Shown one piece after another: positions 46,019 to 55,736 of a stretch of DNA of 64,000 nt. The DNA is taken from NCBI GenBank assembly GCA_051208035.1, contig JBPJFZ010000005.1, forward strand, positions 186,001 through 250,000. The letters run 5' to 3'. This DNA is from JACKOB01 sp024234575 (GTDB lineage Bacteria; Pseudomonadota; Gammaproteobacteria; Pseudomonadales; Oleiphilaceae). Made by a program: the position numbers and the translations under genes. The notes below the pieces were generated by a model. The model did no database searches. It saw only the letters and a program-made list of their open reading frames with translations, and was not told the origin of the DNA. Every line of letters begins with the position of its first letter. The first letter of the stretch is position 1.

Positions 46019-46879
46019 ATGAGTTTCGATAACCTTTTTGTTCTTAGCCAATATCTCGTCCCTCAACATGGACTTTCGCGGGCAGCCGGCCTGCTCGCCA
46101 ACTCTCAATCTCCCGCCATCAAGAATGCGTTTATTGAGTGGTTCGTAGAGAAATATCAGGTAAATATGGCCGAAGCCGAACGACCAAACCCTCAGGACTA
46201 TGCCACTTTTAACGAGTTCTTTACCCGCGCACTTAAAGAAGGGGCCCGATCGATCGATCAGTCTGCAGACAGCGTTATCAGCCCTGTTGATGGTGCGATC
46301 AGTCAAATCGGTGCTATTGAACATGGTCGTGTATTTCAGGCGAAGGGCCAGAGCTTTAGCCTGACAGAATTGCTAGGCGGAGACATAGAGCGGGCCAAGC
46401 CGTTTCTGGGTGGCAACTTTACCACTATTTATCTGTCCCCCAAAGACTACCACCGTATCCATATGCCTATAACCGGTACATTACGCGAGATGGTGTTTGT
46501 ACCCGGAAAGTTGTTTTCCGTTAACCCGGTCACCGCCGAAAAGGTATCGTCGCTGTTTGCTAGAAACGAGCGCGTGGTGGCTATTTTTGATACCGAGTTA
46601 GGCCCCATGGCTATGGTGCTTGTTGGTGCCATGATTGTCGCCAGCATTGAAACCACTTGGGCAGGCATTGTTGCCCCCAGAAAAGGCGGTATCCAAACTT
46701 ACAAGTACGAGGGTGATGAGGCGATTACCATTGAGAAAGGTGAAGAAATGGGTCGCTTCCGCCTGGGATCGACGGTGATTCTGGCGTTTCCACAAAACTC
46801 AATGGATTGGGAAACAATACTGTCCGGTGGAGACGACTTACGTCTGGGGCAAAAAATAGCCAGCAGATCCGTAAAATAG
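46019..46879 (+). CDS. psd: phosphatidylserine decarboxylase
   Basis: Psd makes phosphatidylethanolamine and activates itself by cleaving at a Ser. The 286-residue proenzyme has the cleavage motif LGST in RFRLGSTVILAFPQ (near residue 250), so it will be processed to alpha and beta chains. The catalytic triad Asp91 (SPVDGAIS), His (YHRIHMP) and the LGST Ser is complete. It follows rhdA and ends before a terminator. Confidence 0.97.
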   Translation: MSFDNLFVLSQYLVPQHGLSRAAGLLANSQSPAIKNAFIEWFVEKYQVNMAEAERPNPQDYATFNEFFTRALKEGARSIDQSADSVISPVDGAISQIGAIEHGRVFQAKGQSFSLTELLGGDIERAKPFLGGNFTTIYLSPKDYHRIHMPITGTLREMVFVPGKLFSVNPVTAEKVSSLFARNERVVAIFDTELGPMAMVLVGAMIVASIETTWAGIVAPRKGGIQTYKYEGDEAITIEKGEEMGRFRLGSTVILAFPQNSMDWETILSGGDDLRLGQKIASRSVK

Positions 46880-46913
46880 CGTCTTTAATAACCCGCTTGA
46901 GTAACCCATATAG

Positions 46914-46940
46914 AGGCCACACTCGTCGTGGCCTTATTAT
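46914..46940 (+). terminator. terminator of the rhdA-psd unit
   Basis: AGGCCAC (46914-46920) pairs with GTGGCCT (46928-46934) around a 7-nt loop and is followed by TATTAT. It lies 34 bp after the psd stop, between psd and the converging epmA. Confidence 0.75.
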
Positions 46941-46942
46941 TG

Positions 46943-47941
46943 TCAGGCTTTCTCTACCGGAAAACTTATGACCTCATCTATCACATTGGCGTGAGCCACC
47001 TGCATTAAGAAACGATCCAGCCCCAGCGCCACACCACTGCATACCGGCAAGCCTGCCGCAATGGCCGCCACTAATCTTTCGTCCACGGGCACCACAGGTA
47101 AACCCTCACGTCGACGTTGCGCAATATCGTCTAAAAAACGGGCTCGCTGCTCTTCAGCATTTGTTAACTCGTGGTAGCCATTGGCGATTTCAGCACCGCC
47201 AATATAAAGCTCGAATCGACGCCCCACTTCCACATCATCTACCATTCTTTTTTCGGCAAGCGCCGCTTGTGATGCGGGATAATCGTAGACAAAACAGGGA
47301 GCAGACAATCCTAACCGAGGTTCTATCACGTGGCTAAAAAGCAACTCAAGATGCGTATCGCGCTCGAAACCACCGTCTCGAATCCCCGTGGTTTGCTGCA
47401 CTAACTCGCGCAGTAATGGATCATCGAAGGTGAAGGGGTCGATCTGCAGATGAGTGGCAAACACTTCCCGATAGGATATACGCTCGGCTCGATCAAACCG
47501 TAGAAACAGCTTTAACAGTGCCTCTACTTCGTCCATTAACATCACCTCATCAAAATCGGGGCGATACCATTCGAGCATCGAGAATTCGGGATTATGGCGT
47601 CGCCCCCTCTCAGCATTGCGAAATGCTTTACATATTTGGTAAATGGGACCACTTCCCGCTGCCAAAAGCCGCTTCATGGCAAATTCTGGCGAAGTCTGAA
47701 GGTAGAAAAGGTCGCCACTCATTGCCGCAGGCTTACCTGCTGAAAGTTCCGAACGAACCCCATCTACAACTACCTGAACACTCGATAAATAAGGGTCGGT
47801 CGCCGTGGCAGCGCAAAGCAAAGGTGTTTCAACTTCAAGTACATCGCGGGCAAGAAAAAAACTGCGTACACATGCCAGCAGCTCGGCTCTCTGACGCAAC
47901 ATTTTTATTGTACAGGTGGGTTGCCAGGTCACTTCAGACAT
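46943..47941 (-). CDS. epmA: EF-P--(R)-beta-lysine ligase
   Basis: EpmA (GenX/PoxA) attaches (R)-beta-lysine to EF-P, using a truncated lysyl-tRNA-synthetase fold. The 332-residue product has class II motifs YQICKAFRNAERGRRHNPEFSMLEWYR and the C-terminal GVALGLDRFLM, but lacks the N-terminal anticodon-binding domain of LysS. With efp and epmB next to it, all three genes of the EF-P pathway are within 3 kb but on separate promoters. Confidence 0.96.
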   Translation of the reverse strand: MSEVTWQPTCTIKMLRQRAELLACVRSFFLARDVLEVETPLLCAATATDPYLSSVQVVVDGVRSELSAGKPAAMSGDLFYLQTSPEFAMKRLLAAGSGPIYQICKAFRNAERGRRHNPEFSMLEWYRPDFDEVMLMDEVEALLKLFLRFDRAERISYREVFATHLQIDPFTFDDPLLRELVQQTTGIRDGGFERDTHLELLFSHVIEPRLGLSAPCFVYDYPASQAALAEKRMVDDVEVGRRFELYIGGAEIANGYHELTNAEEQRARFLDDIAQRRREGLPVVPVDERLVAAIAAGLPVCSGVALGLDRFLMQVAHANVIDEVISFPVEKA

Positions 47942-48067
47942 ATCGTGTACCAGAACAAAGAAAACGATAAACGGTTTGTATTAACACTGAAATAATGGCC
48001 TATGACGGCAATAATGACGCCCATCAAACAACTCATATGCGTCTGAACCAATACACCAAACAGCAAA

Positions 48068-48095
48068 GATTAATTGCCCTTGCAGGCAATTAATC
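48068..48095 (-). terminator. stem-loop terminator downstream of efp
   Basis: GATTAATTGCC (48068-48078) is the perfect complement of GGCAATTAATC (48085-48095) around a 6-nt loop. It lies 14 nt after the efp stop. The T-run beyond the stem is weak (CTTTGCTGTTTGG on the minus strand), so termination may be partial. Confidence 0.65.
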
Positions 48096-48109
48096 GGAAG
48101 CACCGAAAG

Positions 48110-48685
48110 TTACGACGCCTTCACACGACTGACATATTCACCGGTACGTGTGTCAATCTTTAGCACTTCACCAATCACCACAAACAGCGGCACACTTATC
48201 ACTGCACCGGTAGTAACCGTTGCAGGCTTGGTACCACCTTGCGCGGTGTCACCTTTGAGGCCAGGGTCGGTTTCGACAACTTCAAGCTCAACAAAATTTG
48301 GTGCAGTGACTGACAATGGCGCACCATTAAAAAGCGTCACGGTGTACACCTCCTGCTCTTTCAGCCACTTGGTGGTATCACCTAGAGCTTTTTCATCGGC
48401 CGCAAATTGCTCAAACGAGCCATCAACCATCATGAAATGCCAAAACTCACCATCGTTGTAAAGGTATTCCATTTCTTTTTCGACAACGTCTGCCCCTTCA
48501 AGGTTTTCACCAGACTTAAAAGTGCGATCCCAGACTCGGCCAGTTCTCAGGTTTTTCAATTTAACGCGGTTAAATGCCTGCCCTTTTCCTGGCTTGACGT
48601 ATTCGTTCTCAACAATCGAACACGGGTCTCCGTCTAACATTACTTTGAGACCTGACTTGAATTCATTGGTAGAATAGTTGGCCAT
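48110..48685 (-). CDS. efp: elongation factor P
   Basis: EF-P relieves ribosome stalling at proline runs. The 191-residue product has Lys34 in YVKPGKGQAFNR, the site of beta-lysylation by EpmA/EpmB, which are both encoded next to it. Domain II and III (KSGENLEGADVVEKEMEYLY, and SVPLFVVIGEVLKIDTRTGEYVSRV) are normal. A good ribosome site GAGGAAC precedes the start. It is divergent from epmB, with a 132-bp gap between them. Confidence 0.98.
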   Translation of the reverse strand: MANYSTNEFKSGLKVMLDGDPCSIVENEYVKPGKGQAFNRVKLKNLRTGRVWDRTFKSGENLEGADVVEKEMEYLYNDGEFWHFMMVDGSFEQFAADEKALGDTTKWLKEQEVYTVTLFNGAPLSVTAPNFVELEVVETDPGLKGDTAQGGTKPATVTTGAVISVPLFVVIGEVLKIDTRTGEYVSRVKAS

Positions 48686-48817
48686 TGTTCCTCACATTTT
48701 TTAGCAAAATACACTTAAGAAAACACTATTTATGAATAGCACACCATGGGCAATTCTGGAGCTTTTTGAGTTTCACCCCACAAACAGCGCTACGGATAAC
48801 ATTTCGGAAAGGGCCCA

Positions 48818-49873
48818 ATGATAACGCGATTCAACCATCAGTTAAACAAAACCTTGCCCGAAGAAAGCTGGAAGAAGCTACTGGCGAGCGGCATTCAGAA
48901 CCTGCACGAACTTGCCAGCTTTCTTAATCTGGATGCAAATGCGTTGCTGCCAGAAGGCACCCAGCAACGGGATCTGGAAGCCGGTTTTATGACGAGAATC
49001 CCGTTGCCCTATGCCAGCAGAATAAAGAAAGGTGATTTGCACGACCCACTCCTGCGACAGGTTTTGCCCAGTCTTTATGAACAACAATCTGCAACCGGTT
49101 TTGTTGCCGACCCGCTGGATGAGGCCCACTTTAACCCCATCAACGGACTATTACACAAATACGCCAGCCGCGCCCTGTTGGTTGCCAGCAGCGCCTGCCC
49201 GGTGCACTGTCGCTATTGTTTTCGCCGTCATTTTGGTTACACCGACAACAATCCCGGTAAAGAAAGATGGGCACAAGTTTTTGATTATCTGCGGGCAGAT
49301 ACCGGCATTAACGAAGCCATCCTTAGTGGCGGCGACCCACTTTCTGCACCAGACTCGCACCTTGCCTGGATGGCAGAACAGCTGGCATCGATACCGCACA
49401 TCAGACGCTTGCGTATTCATACGCGCTTTCCGGTTGTCATTCCGCAAAGAGTGAACGCTGAATTGCTTGACTGGCTGCAAGCGCTTTCATTGCAAAAGGT
49501 CGTGGTACTGCACATCAACCATCCAGCGGAAATAGACGGACAGGTCATACATGCACTCAACCGTCTGAAAGCTGCCAATGTCACACTGCTTAACCAAAGC
49601 GTGCTGCTCAAAGGGGTTAATGACTCCGCAGAAGTGCTGGCAGAGTTGAGCGAAGCGCTTTTTGCGGCCGGTGTTTTACCCTATTATCTACACCTTACTG
49701 ACAAGGTCGCCAATACCGCACACTTCGACATCCAGGAAGCCGAGGCTCTGACTATTTTCGGGCAGCTGCAAGCGTTGTTGCCAGGGTTTCTCGTGCCAAA
49801 GCTTGTGCGAGAGATACCCAATCGCGCCTCTAAAACAATTATTGCCACTGAAATTGGCGGCGCTTATAGCTAA
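48818..49873 (+). CDS. epmB: EF-P beta-lysylation protein EpmB
   Basis: EpmB is the lysine 2,3-aminomutase-like radical SAM enzyme that makes (R)-beta-lysine for EF-P. The 351-residue product has the motif CPVHCRYC with Cys127, Cys131 and Cys134, and RRHFGYTDNNPGKE. The length fits EpmB, not the longer KamA that has a zinc-binding tail. It is divergent from efp. Confidence 0.96.
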   Translation: MITRFNHQLNKTLPEESWKKLLASGIQNLHELASFLNLDANALLPEGTQQRDLEAGFMTRIPLPYASRIKKGDLHDPLLRQVLPSLYEQQSATGFVADPLDEAHFNPINGLLHKYASRALLVASSACPVHCRYCFRRHFGYTDNNPGKERWAQVFDYLRADTGINEAILSGGDPLSAPDSHLAWMAEQLASIPHIRRLRIHTRFPVVIPQRVNAELLDWLQALSLQKVVVLHINHPAEIDGQVIHALNRLKAANVTLLNQSVLLKGVNDSAEVLAELSEALFAAGVLPYYLHLTDKVANTAHFDIQEAEALTIFGQLQALLPGFLVPKLVREIPNRASKTIIATEIGGAYS

Positions 49874-50176
49874 TTACTGTTTGATTAACAGGGTAATAGC
49901 TCTCGCTTACAAAAAAATTCAGGTAAAGATTTTCCTGACTATTCCTAAAAGTTTGCTATGCTAAATTTCAGGTAACTGTGAATTTCACAAAGCTCGGCAA
50001 GTATTTGAATTTAATGCCCAGAAATATAAATACAGGTATATTCAGCAAAAAGACCGATGCGGTATTTAGTTTCGATAAGAAGCATTGAACTCAAACCCTA
50101 AATTAAAACAACGGAGCGCCTTGCGGACACGACACGTGGCTGTGATGCACCGTAAAAACAAGATGGTGTTTTCTGG
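49874..50176 (+). promoter_or_regulatory. upstream region of the PilZ-like gene, candidate promoter
   Basis: A 303-bp gap. At 49935-49940 is CTGACT and at 49957-49962 TATGCT, preceded by TG two bases upstream, a possible extended -10 with 16-bp spacer. This is a candidate promoter for the gene at 50177. No repeat or gene is supported elsewhere in the gap. Confidence 0.4.
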
Positions 50177-51982
50177 ATGGAAGGTCAGGGCCAAACATTA
50201 AATCTGCAAACCCCCGAACAAAGCATTACAACGCTTTCGTTTTGCGAGTCATCGGCCAAGGATTTGTCTGCCTGGGTTGAACAACTGCCCATGGCAAACA
50301 TTGGTGAAACTGCCAAGCGGCTATATCACGCCATCATTGAGCTTAACCAGTTAATTACCGCACCGGCAAACCGCCTGCAACTGCTTGAAACTATTCGCAC
50401 ACCGCTTCATTTTGTCTGCCGAGAGTTATCAAAACACTATCTTAATCAAGCCATTGTCCTGCCCGAAAAACAACGCAAAATCGCTAATTTAAGCCAGGCT
50501 TTGCAAGTTCATCTGGCTACCGGTTACAAAATTGCGCTAATGGATTGCTACCATGCCGGTGGTGCCGATAAACACAAAAAGCTTATGGCGCAAGCTGCAC
50601 ACAGGGTAACGACAGAACTGGGCTATACCGTACTCAGGGCTTGTCAGCTCTACTGCGCCAGCCCTGATCGCGTCTGGAATGAGTTACACCAGATTTTCTG
50701 TTATGCAGACCATAACAACATGCGATCAGTACAGGTTCGGGACGAAGAAAACAGTAAACATATTGATACCAACCTTGACGCCCCTTACAAAAAAGTTCTC
50801 TTGCTGGGCTGCTGCAAACCAAATCAGCTGCGCCAGAATGATTTAGGCCAGGTTTACAACATTTTTGAGTATTGGGTCGACTATGTTGAAATTGGCAGTG
50901 AGCACGCATCAAGCGGCTTGTTTGTCATTAATATGCAGAAAGACTCTCCGCCAATTTATCGCAGCCTGGTTCACGAACCCATTACCGAAAATTTCTATGG
51001 TCTGGATACTTCTGAATTGGTGCACAGAACTACCGAGTATCTGGCCTCCATCAATAAAAAAGGTGAAGATCCGGATCAGTATCTGACCATGCCAACCCGT
51101 CTTAATGAGAACCTTATCGCCCACCTGGGTCAGGCGCTCGGTATTCTCACCAAACGGACATTTAAGCGTATCGCAGGGCATGGTTTGGTTGAGCTATGTG
51201 TCGGGCTTAGCGCCACACATTACTTTTGCGCCGGACAAGTCGAGTTTGCCCGTTTTATGTTCCGGGAAAACGAAGACGATGACGAGAACAAGTTTGTCAA
51301 TGCTGCCAATAAGAGGAACGACGCCTGGGGACAGGCATTTGACGCCAGCCCTTCGAACAGCCTTGGCCCCACCGACAGCCCGATCAGTTTCAAGAATAGT
51401 TACTTTGGCGGGAAGGCGGGCGAAGAAGAGAATAAAAAGCAGGCTTACCAGTCTTACAAAGTCCCGCTGGTCAATACCAGCCCTGGCGGTTACTGCCTGC
51501 AGTGGAGCGGTGAGATCCCCGGCAACATTCAGGCCGGTGAAGTTCTAGGCATTCGCGAAAGCAATACACACCCGTGGAGTATTGCCGCAATCCGCTGGAT
51601 TCGTCAGATAAAACAGCAGGGAACACAGCTTGGCATTGAACTGCTTGCCCCTTCAGCACGCCCCTGTGGCGTTCAGCTGCTGCAAAAAACCGGGGACAAC
51701 AGCGAGTTTCTACGCGGCTTGTTACTGCCTGAGCTTACTGCGATTGGTCAGCCAGCATCGCTCATTACACCACGCCTGCCCTTTCAGGTAGGACAAAAAG
51801 TGATGGTCAGCGAAGAAAGCTACACAGAGAAGTGTCAGTTGATTCGGCGCATCGCCGCCACTGGCAGCATTAATCAGTTCGAGCTGAAATACCAGTCACC
51901 GTTGTCAGTTTCAACGGATACAGGCTCACCAATTAAGAAAGTAGAAGAGGATGATTTCGACTCCTTATGGCCATCGCTTTAA
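50177..51982 (+). CDS. PilZ-domain-like protein near fimX
   Basis: The 601-residue product is mostly helical with an N-terminal region (1-200) not resembling a known enzyme, a middle domain (about 200-400), and a C-terminal region (about 450-600) that resembles a PilZ-like beta barrel: WSIAAIRWIRQIKQQGTQLGIELLAPS, the end pattern of PilZ domains that bind c-di-GMP, although the RxxxR motif is not obvious. A protein of similar size is next to fimX in Pseudomonas. I infer a role in c-di-GMP or pilus signalling; the PilZ call is moderate. Confidence 0.6.
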   Translation: MEGQGQTLNLQTPEQSITTLSFCESSAKDLSAWVEQLPMANIGETAKRLYHAIIELNQLITAPANRLQLLETIRTPLHFVCRELSKHYLNQAIVLPEKQRKIANLSQALQVHLATGYKIALMDCYHAGGADKHKKLMAQAAHRVTTELGYTVLRACQLYCASPDRVWNELHQIFCYADHNNMRSVQVRDEENSKHIDTNLDAPYKKVLLLGCCKPNQLRQNDLGQVYNIFEYWVDYVEIGSEHASSGLFVINMQKDSPPIYRSLVHEPITENFYGLDTSELVHRTTEYLASINKKGEDPDQYLTMPTRLNENLIAHLGQALGILTKRTFKRIAGHGLVELCVGLSATHYFCAGQVEFARFMFRENEDDDENKFVNAANKRNDAWGQAFDASPSNSLGPTDSPISFKNSYFGGKAGEEENKKQAYQSYKVPLVNTSPGGYCLQWSGEIPGNIQAGEVLGIRESNTHPWSIAAIRWIRQIKQQGTQLGIELLAPSARPCGVQLLQKTGDNSEFLRGLLLPELTAIGQPASLITPRLPFQVGQKVMVSEESYTEKCQLIRRIAATGSINQFELKYQSPLSVSTDTGSPIKKVEEDDFDSLWPSL

Positions 51983-52361
51983 TGGGGTGTTGTGTCAATC
52001 CAAGTGCGCGCATAGAATAGAGCAACTACTCGATGCTACAAATTTCAATACAGCGCTCGTATTACATAATTAACGGTCAATAGCGTCACAGGTTTTATAA
52101 CGGGCAGATGGGCCGTTAAACAGGCTTGTTCTGCCTGACGCGAAGACAAAAAAGAAAAAATGGATGGATAATTTGCAGAAGGAAGACAGCGCACAGCTAA
52201 TTTCCTCTGAATATCCTGTAGTATCGCCAAAATTCAAACGCTAAAGCAGCGGCAGATCTCAGTTATTATTCCGGTAAAAAGACTTCCAGAAAATTCTGGC
52301 GCGGTCACCGGCAATAAATAATGTACTCTGCAGCAGGCATTTCACGAGATATTAGTCTGGT
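51983..52361. other. intergenic region upstream of fimX
   Basis: A 379-bp gap with no supported gene. CAGGC...GCCTG (around 52120-52136) is a small inverted repeat. The fimX promoter is probably within the last 150 bp, but no element is clear enough to call. Confidence 0.35.
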
Positions 52362-54443
52362 ATGAAGAAAAAGAATGAAACCGTACATTTGCTAGTTCTT
52401 GACCCATCACAGAATGATGCAGAGAAAATGGTGAGCCTGCTGAGAAACTCTGGTCGTGCTACGAGAGCGCACCGGGTAACCTCAAAAGAAGATTTGCTCG
52501 ATCATTTAAACGAGCACCCGTGGGATTTATTTCTTGCACGTGACCCATCCGACGACCCGGAGATTGATGCGAAAGCTTGCCTGGCCGAAATTAAACGACT
52601 GGATAAAGACATTCCGTTTATTGTACTGGCGGCAGAATACAATCGGGAAATGATCGTCGATTTTATGAAAGCGGGCGCCCAGGATGTCGTACCATTTGAA
52701 TATACCGACCACCTGATTTTAGCGATTACACGCGAGTTAAAAAACCTGGCAGAGCGCCGCCGCCGAAGAGCAGCAGACACGCACTTAACTGAAGCGGAGA
52801 AACGCTGCGAACTCTTATTGGACAGCTCTAAAGATGCCATCGCTTACGTTAATGACGGCATGCACGTTTACGCTAACCAATCTTATCTGGACTTCTATGG
52901 TTATGAAGACATGGATGAGATGATGTGTATTCCGATGCTGGATACGCTGAATACCAAAGGGCAGGAAGACTTTAAAGAGAAAACCCGGCATGGCGCGGTC
53001 TTGAAAGACGACGTGTCTTTCGATGCCATAGCCAAGCGCAGTGACGATTCAGATGTTAACGTCACCATGACACTCTCTTCTGCCACTTACGATGGTGAGC
53101 CCTGCACACAGGTTATTGTGCGTCCACAGACCAACAATATCGAGCTTGAAGAAAAGCTAAAAGAAATCAGCAGCCAGGACTTACTGACAGGATTGTATAA
53201 CCGCCAGTATTTTATGGAGCAACTCAACGCCAAAGTTGAAAAGGCTGTGTCACAGAATATCAAAGGGGCGATATTCTATTTGGTTCTGGATGATTTTCAC
53301 GCGATGAAAGCGGATGTAGGCATTGCCGGCAGCGACTTAATTCTCAGTGATGTCGCCTCTGTTCTGCGGGAAATCACCTCGGATGAACAAACGCTGGCGC
53401 GACTGAGCGACGACACCTTTGCCGCACTGCTACCTGATTACGATGATAAAGCGGCGATGAAAATGGCCGAAACGGTCAAAAATGCGCTACGAGACCACCT
53501 GTTCGAAGCCGGCGAGCGAACCATTCGGCTCACCTGCAGTATCGGTGTAGCACTGATCAACGAAAACTCTCCAAAGGCCACAGATATTATCGGCCGCGCC
53601 CACATGGCGTCAGGAGAAGTGCGCAAAGTTAAAGGCCAGGAAAAAGGCGACGGCGTACACCTTTTTGCCCCCAAAGAACTCGACCAGGAAAACACCTCGT
53701 CGAATGCGTTGCAAAAAGCACTGGATGAAAACCGCTTCAAAACGCTGTTCCAGCCCATTATCAGCTTGCGCGGGGAAGGCGAGGAACATTACGAAGCATT
53801 TTTGCGAATGCTCAATGCCGAAGGAGAAGAAGTGTCACCTTACGACTTTCTGCCCCCTTCCGGTCCGACAGACATGGCGTCGAAAGTCGACCGCTGGGTA
53901 ATTCTGCAAACAATTAAGAACCTCAGTGCGCATCGCTCGAAGGGGCATCAGACACGACTGTTTTTAAACATTACCGCAGAAACCATTCTCGACCAGACAT
54001 TTTTGCAGTGGTTAAGTGTGGCCCTCAAGGCCGCCAGACTGCCTGGTGATTCTTTGATTTTCCAGATTACCGAAAACGATGCAGTTCATTACCTGAAACA
54101 GGCAAAATCGTTTACAAAGGGTTTGCGCGAACTGCATTGCAAGGTTTCAATTAGCCGCTTCGGCTGCGCTCTGGACCCATTCAATACGCTGAAACATATC
54201 GATACGGACTACGTGAAGCTTGATGGCTCATTTACTGAAGAGATTCAGCAGAACGAAGAAACCAAAGAAAAAGTAAAAGAGATCATCCAGTCACTTCAAG
54301 GTATGGGTAAACTTACCATTGTTCCTCTCGTAGAAAATGCGTCCGTACTATCAACCCTGTGGCAAGCAGGGGTCAATTATATTCAGGGTTACTACCTGCA
54401 GGCACCTACCGCAGAAATGACCTACGATTTTACAGAAGAATAA
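52362..54443 (+). CDS. fimX: FimX-like c-di-GMP receptor (REC-PAS-GGDEF-EAL)
   Basis: The 693-residue product has the four FimX domains in order: degenerate receiver (about 10-130), PAS (about 145-255), GGDEF (about 270-430), EAL (about 440-690). All catalytic sites are lost: the receiver Asp is Arg (DLFLAR), GGDEF is SDDTF, EAL is EAF, and the metal pair DD is SR (SISRFGCALDPF). The c-di-GMP-binding end QGYYLQAP remains. In Pseudomonas FimX binds c-di-GMP and controls type IV pili and twitching. Position before serB supports the call. Confidence 0.88.
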   Translation: MKKKNETVHLLVLDPSQNDAEKMVSLLRNSGRATRAHRVTSKEDLLDHLNEHPWDLFLARDPSDDPEIDAKACLAEIKRLDKDIPFIVLAAEYNREMIVDFMKAGAQDVVPFEYTDHLILAITRELKNLAERRRRRAADTHLTEAEKRCELLLDSSKDAIAYVNDGMHVYANQSYLDFYGYEDMDEMMCIPMLDTLNTKGQEDFKEKTRHGAVLKDDVSFDAIAKRSDDSDVNVTMTLSSATYDGEPCTQVIVRPQTNNIELEEKLKEISSQDLLTGLYNRQYFMEQLNAKVEKAVSQNIKGAIFYLVLDDFHAMKADVGIAGSDLILSDVASVLREITSDEQTLARLSDDTFAALLPDYDDKAAMKMAETVKNALRDHLFEAGERTIRLTCSIGVALINENSPKATDIIGRAHMASGEVRKVKGQEKGDGVHLFAPKELDQENTSSNALQKALDENRFKTLFQPIISLRGEGEEHYEAFLRMLNAEGEEVSPYDFLPPSGPTDMASKVDRWVILQTIKNLSAHRSKGHQTRLFLNITAETILDQTFLQWLSVALKAARLPGDSLIFQITENDAVHYLKQAKSFTKGLRELHCKVSISRFGCALDPFNTLKHIDTDYVKLDGSFTEEIQQNEETKEKVKEIIQSLQGMGKLTIVPLVENASVLSTLWQAGVNYIQGYYLQAPTAEMTYDFTEE

Positions 54444-54448
54444 AACAT

Positions 54449-54484
54449 AAATGCCGGCGTACGTTTACCTGTATTCCGGCATTT
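54449..54484. terminator. bidirectional stem-loop between fimX and serB
   Basis: AAATGCCGG (54449-54457) pairs with CCGGCATTT (54476-54484) across an 18-nt loop, with TAATT after it. It lies 5 bp after the fimX stop and 28 bp before the converging serB stop. Confidence 0.7.
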
Positions 54485-54512
54485 TAATTACCCCGACAAG
54501 TGCGCCGCTACA

Positions 54513-55736
54513 TTAACTTTTAGAATGCCGCGTATCACGATCTCTAAAACCGATCAGATAAAGAATACTGTCCAGCCCGAGATTTGAAATAGAGTGTTCC
54601 GCTGTTTCTTTCACCAATGGCTTGGCTCTGAAAGCGATACCCAAACCTGCCTTACTCAGCATCGGTAAATCGTTTGCGCCATCTCCTACAGCAATGACCT
54701 GCTCGCGGCGAATGTTTTCCCGTTCCGCAATTTCCTGCAATAGTTTCGCTTTGCGCGCACCATCGACGACCTCGCCAGTGACTCTGCCGGTGACTTTGCC
54801 ATTTTCAATTTCCAGTTCATTGGCATACACATAATCAATGCCAAGGCGTTGCTTTAGATTATTGGCGAAGTAAGTGAATCCACCAGACAAAATGGCGGTT
54901 TTATAGCCCAGGGACTTAAGGGTGCTTATTAAACGCTCGGCACCCTCGGTAAGATTTAAACGCTGCGCCACACTGGCAAGAACAGACTCATCCAGCCCTT
55001 TTAACAACGCAACCCGCCTGGAAAAGCTTTCGGTAAAATCAAGCTCGCCACGCATGGCCAGCTCAGTAATTTCCGCAACCTGCTCCCCTACTCCGGCCTC
55101 CTTCGCCAGCTCATCGATAACTTCTGCTTCGATCAGAGTCGAGTCCATATCAAAAACCACCAAGCGCCTGTTACGGCGGAACAAGGTGTCTTCCTGAAAG
55201 GCAATATCCACATTGAGTTCACTACTGATACGCAGAAACTCGGCTCGCAGCTTCTCCAGATCAGGCGGGGTACCTCGCACAGAAAACTCAATACAGGCCT
55301 TTTTCTGAGTGTCACTGGCATTGAGGGGCACACGGCTGGACAGCCGGGTTATGTTGTCGATATTAAGACCATGCTGCGCAGTAATGCCAGAGAGCACCGC
55401 GATCTGCTCAGCGGTAACGGAGCGTGCCAGCAAGGTGACGATATAACGGTCTTTGCCTTTACCCTGCACCCATTCTGAGTAAGCCTCTGCGGTAATCGGG
55501 TCAAAGCGCACCGACAACCCAAGCTCGTGCATGCGAAACAACAAATCCTTTAACAGCGGTGAAGACTCTTTGTCATCGCTGACACGAATCAGTGTCCCCC
55601 AGGTTAAATGGTCATGTATCACCGATTGCCCGACATCCAGTATCTCAGCCCCGTGTGCCGCCATGATGCCGGTAATTTCAGACGTTAAGCCAGGTTTGTC
55701 ACGACCCGCGACATTGATCAGAATAATCTCACTCAT
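54513..55736 (-). CDS. serB: phosphoserine phosphatase
   Basis: SerB removes phosphate from phosphoserine, the last step of serine synthesis. The 407-residue product has two N-terminal ACT-like regulatory domains (about 1-175) and a C-terminal HAD phosphatase with nucleophile Asp196 and Asp198 (VFDMDSTLIE), motif SGGFTYFANNL and motif GDGANDLPML. The long ACT form matches Pseudomonas; E. coli SerB is about 320 residues. Its start overlaps the parC stop by 8 bp. Confidence 0.96.
   Translation of the reverse strand: MSEIILINVAGRDKPGLTSEITGIMAAHGAEILDVGQSVIHDHLTWGTLIRVSDDKESSPLLKDLLFRMHELGLSVRFDPITAEAYSEWVQGKGKDRYIVTLLARSVTAEQIAVLSGITAQHGLNIDNITRLSSRVPLNASDTQKKACIEFSVRGTPPDLEKLRAEFLRISSELNVDIAFQEDTLFRRNRRLVVFDMDSTLIEAEVIDELAKEAGVGEQVAEITELAMRGELDFTESFSRRVALLKGLDESVLASVAQRLNLTEGAERLISTLKSLGYKTAILSGGFTYFANNLKQRLGIDYVYANELEIENGKVTGRVTGEVVDGARKAKLLQEIAERENIRREQVIAVGDGANDLPMLSKAGLGIAFRAKPLVKETAEHSISNLGLDSILYLIGFRDRDTRHSKS

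Noticed and set aside
52045..52230. 61-residue minus-strand frame in the fimX upstream gap
   Set aside because: No ribosome site, no recognisable motif and poor composition for a coding region.
52280..52330. Sigma-54 promoter before fimX
   Set aside because: TGGCGC is followed by GC one base off the strict GG-N10-GC spacing, so it is not accepted.
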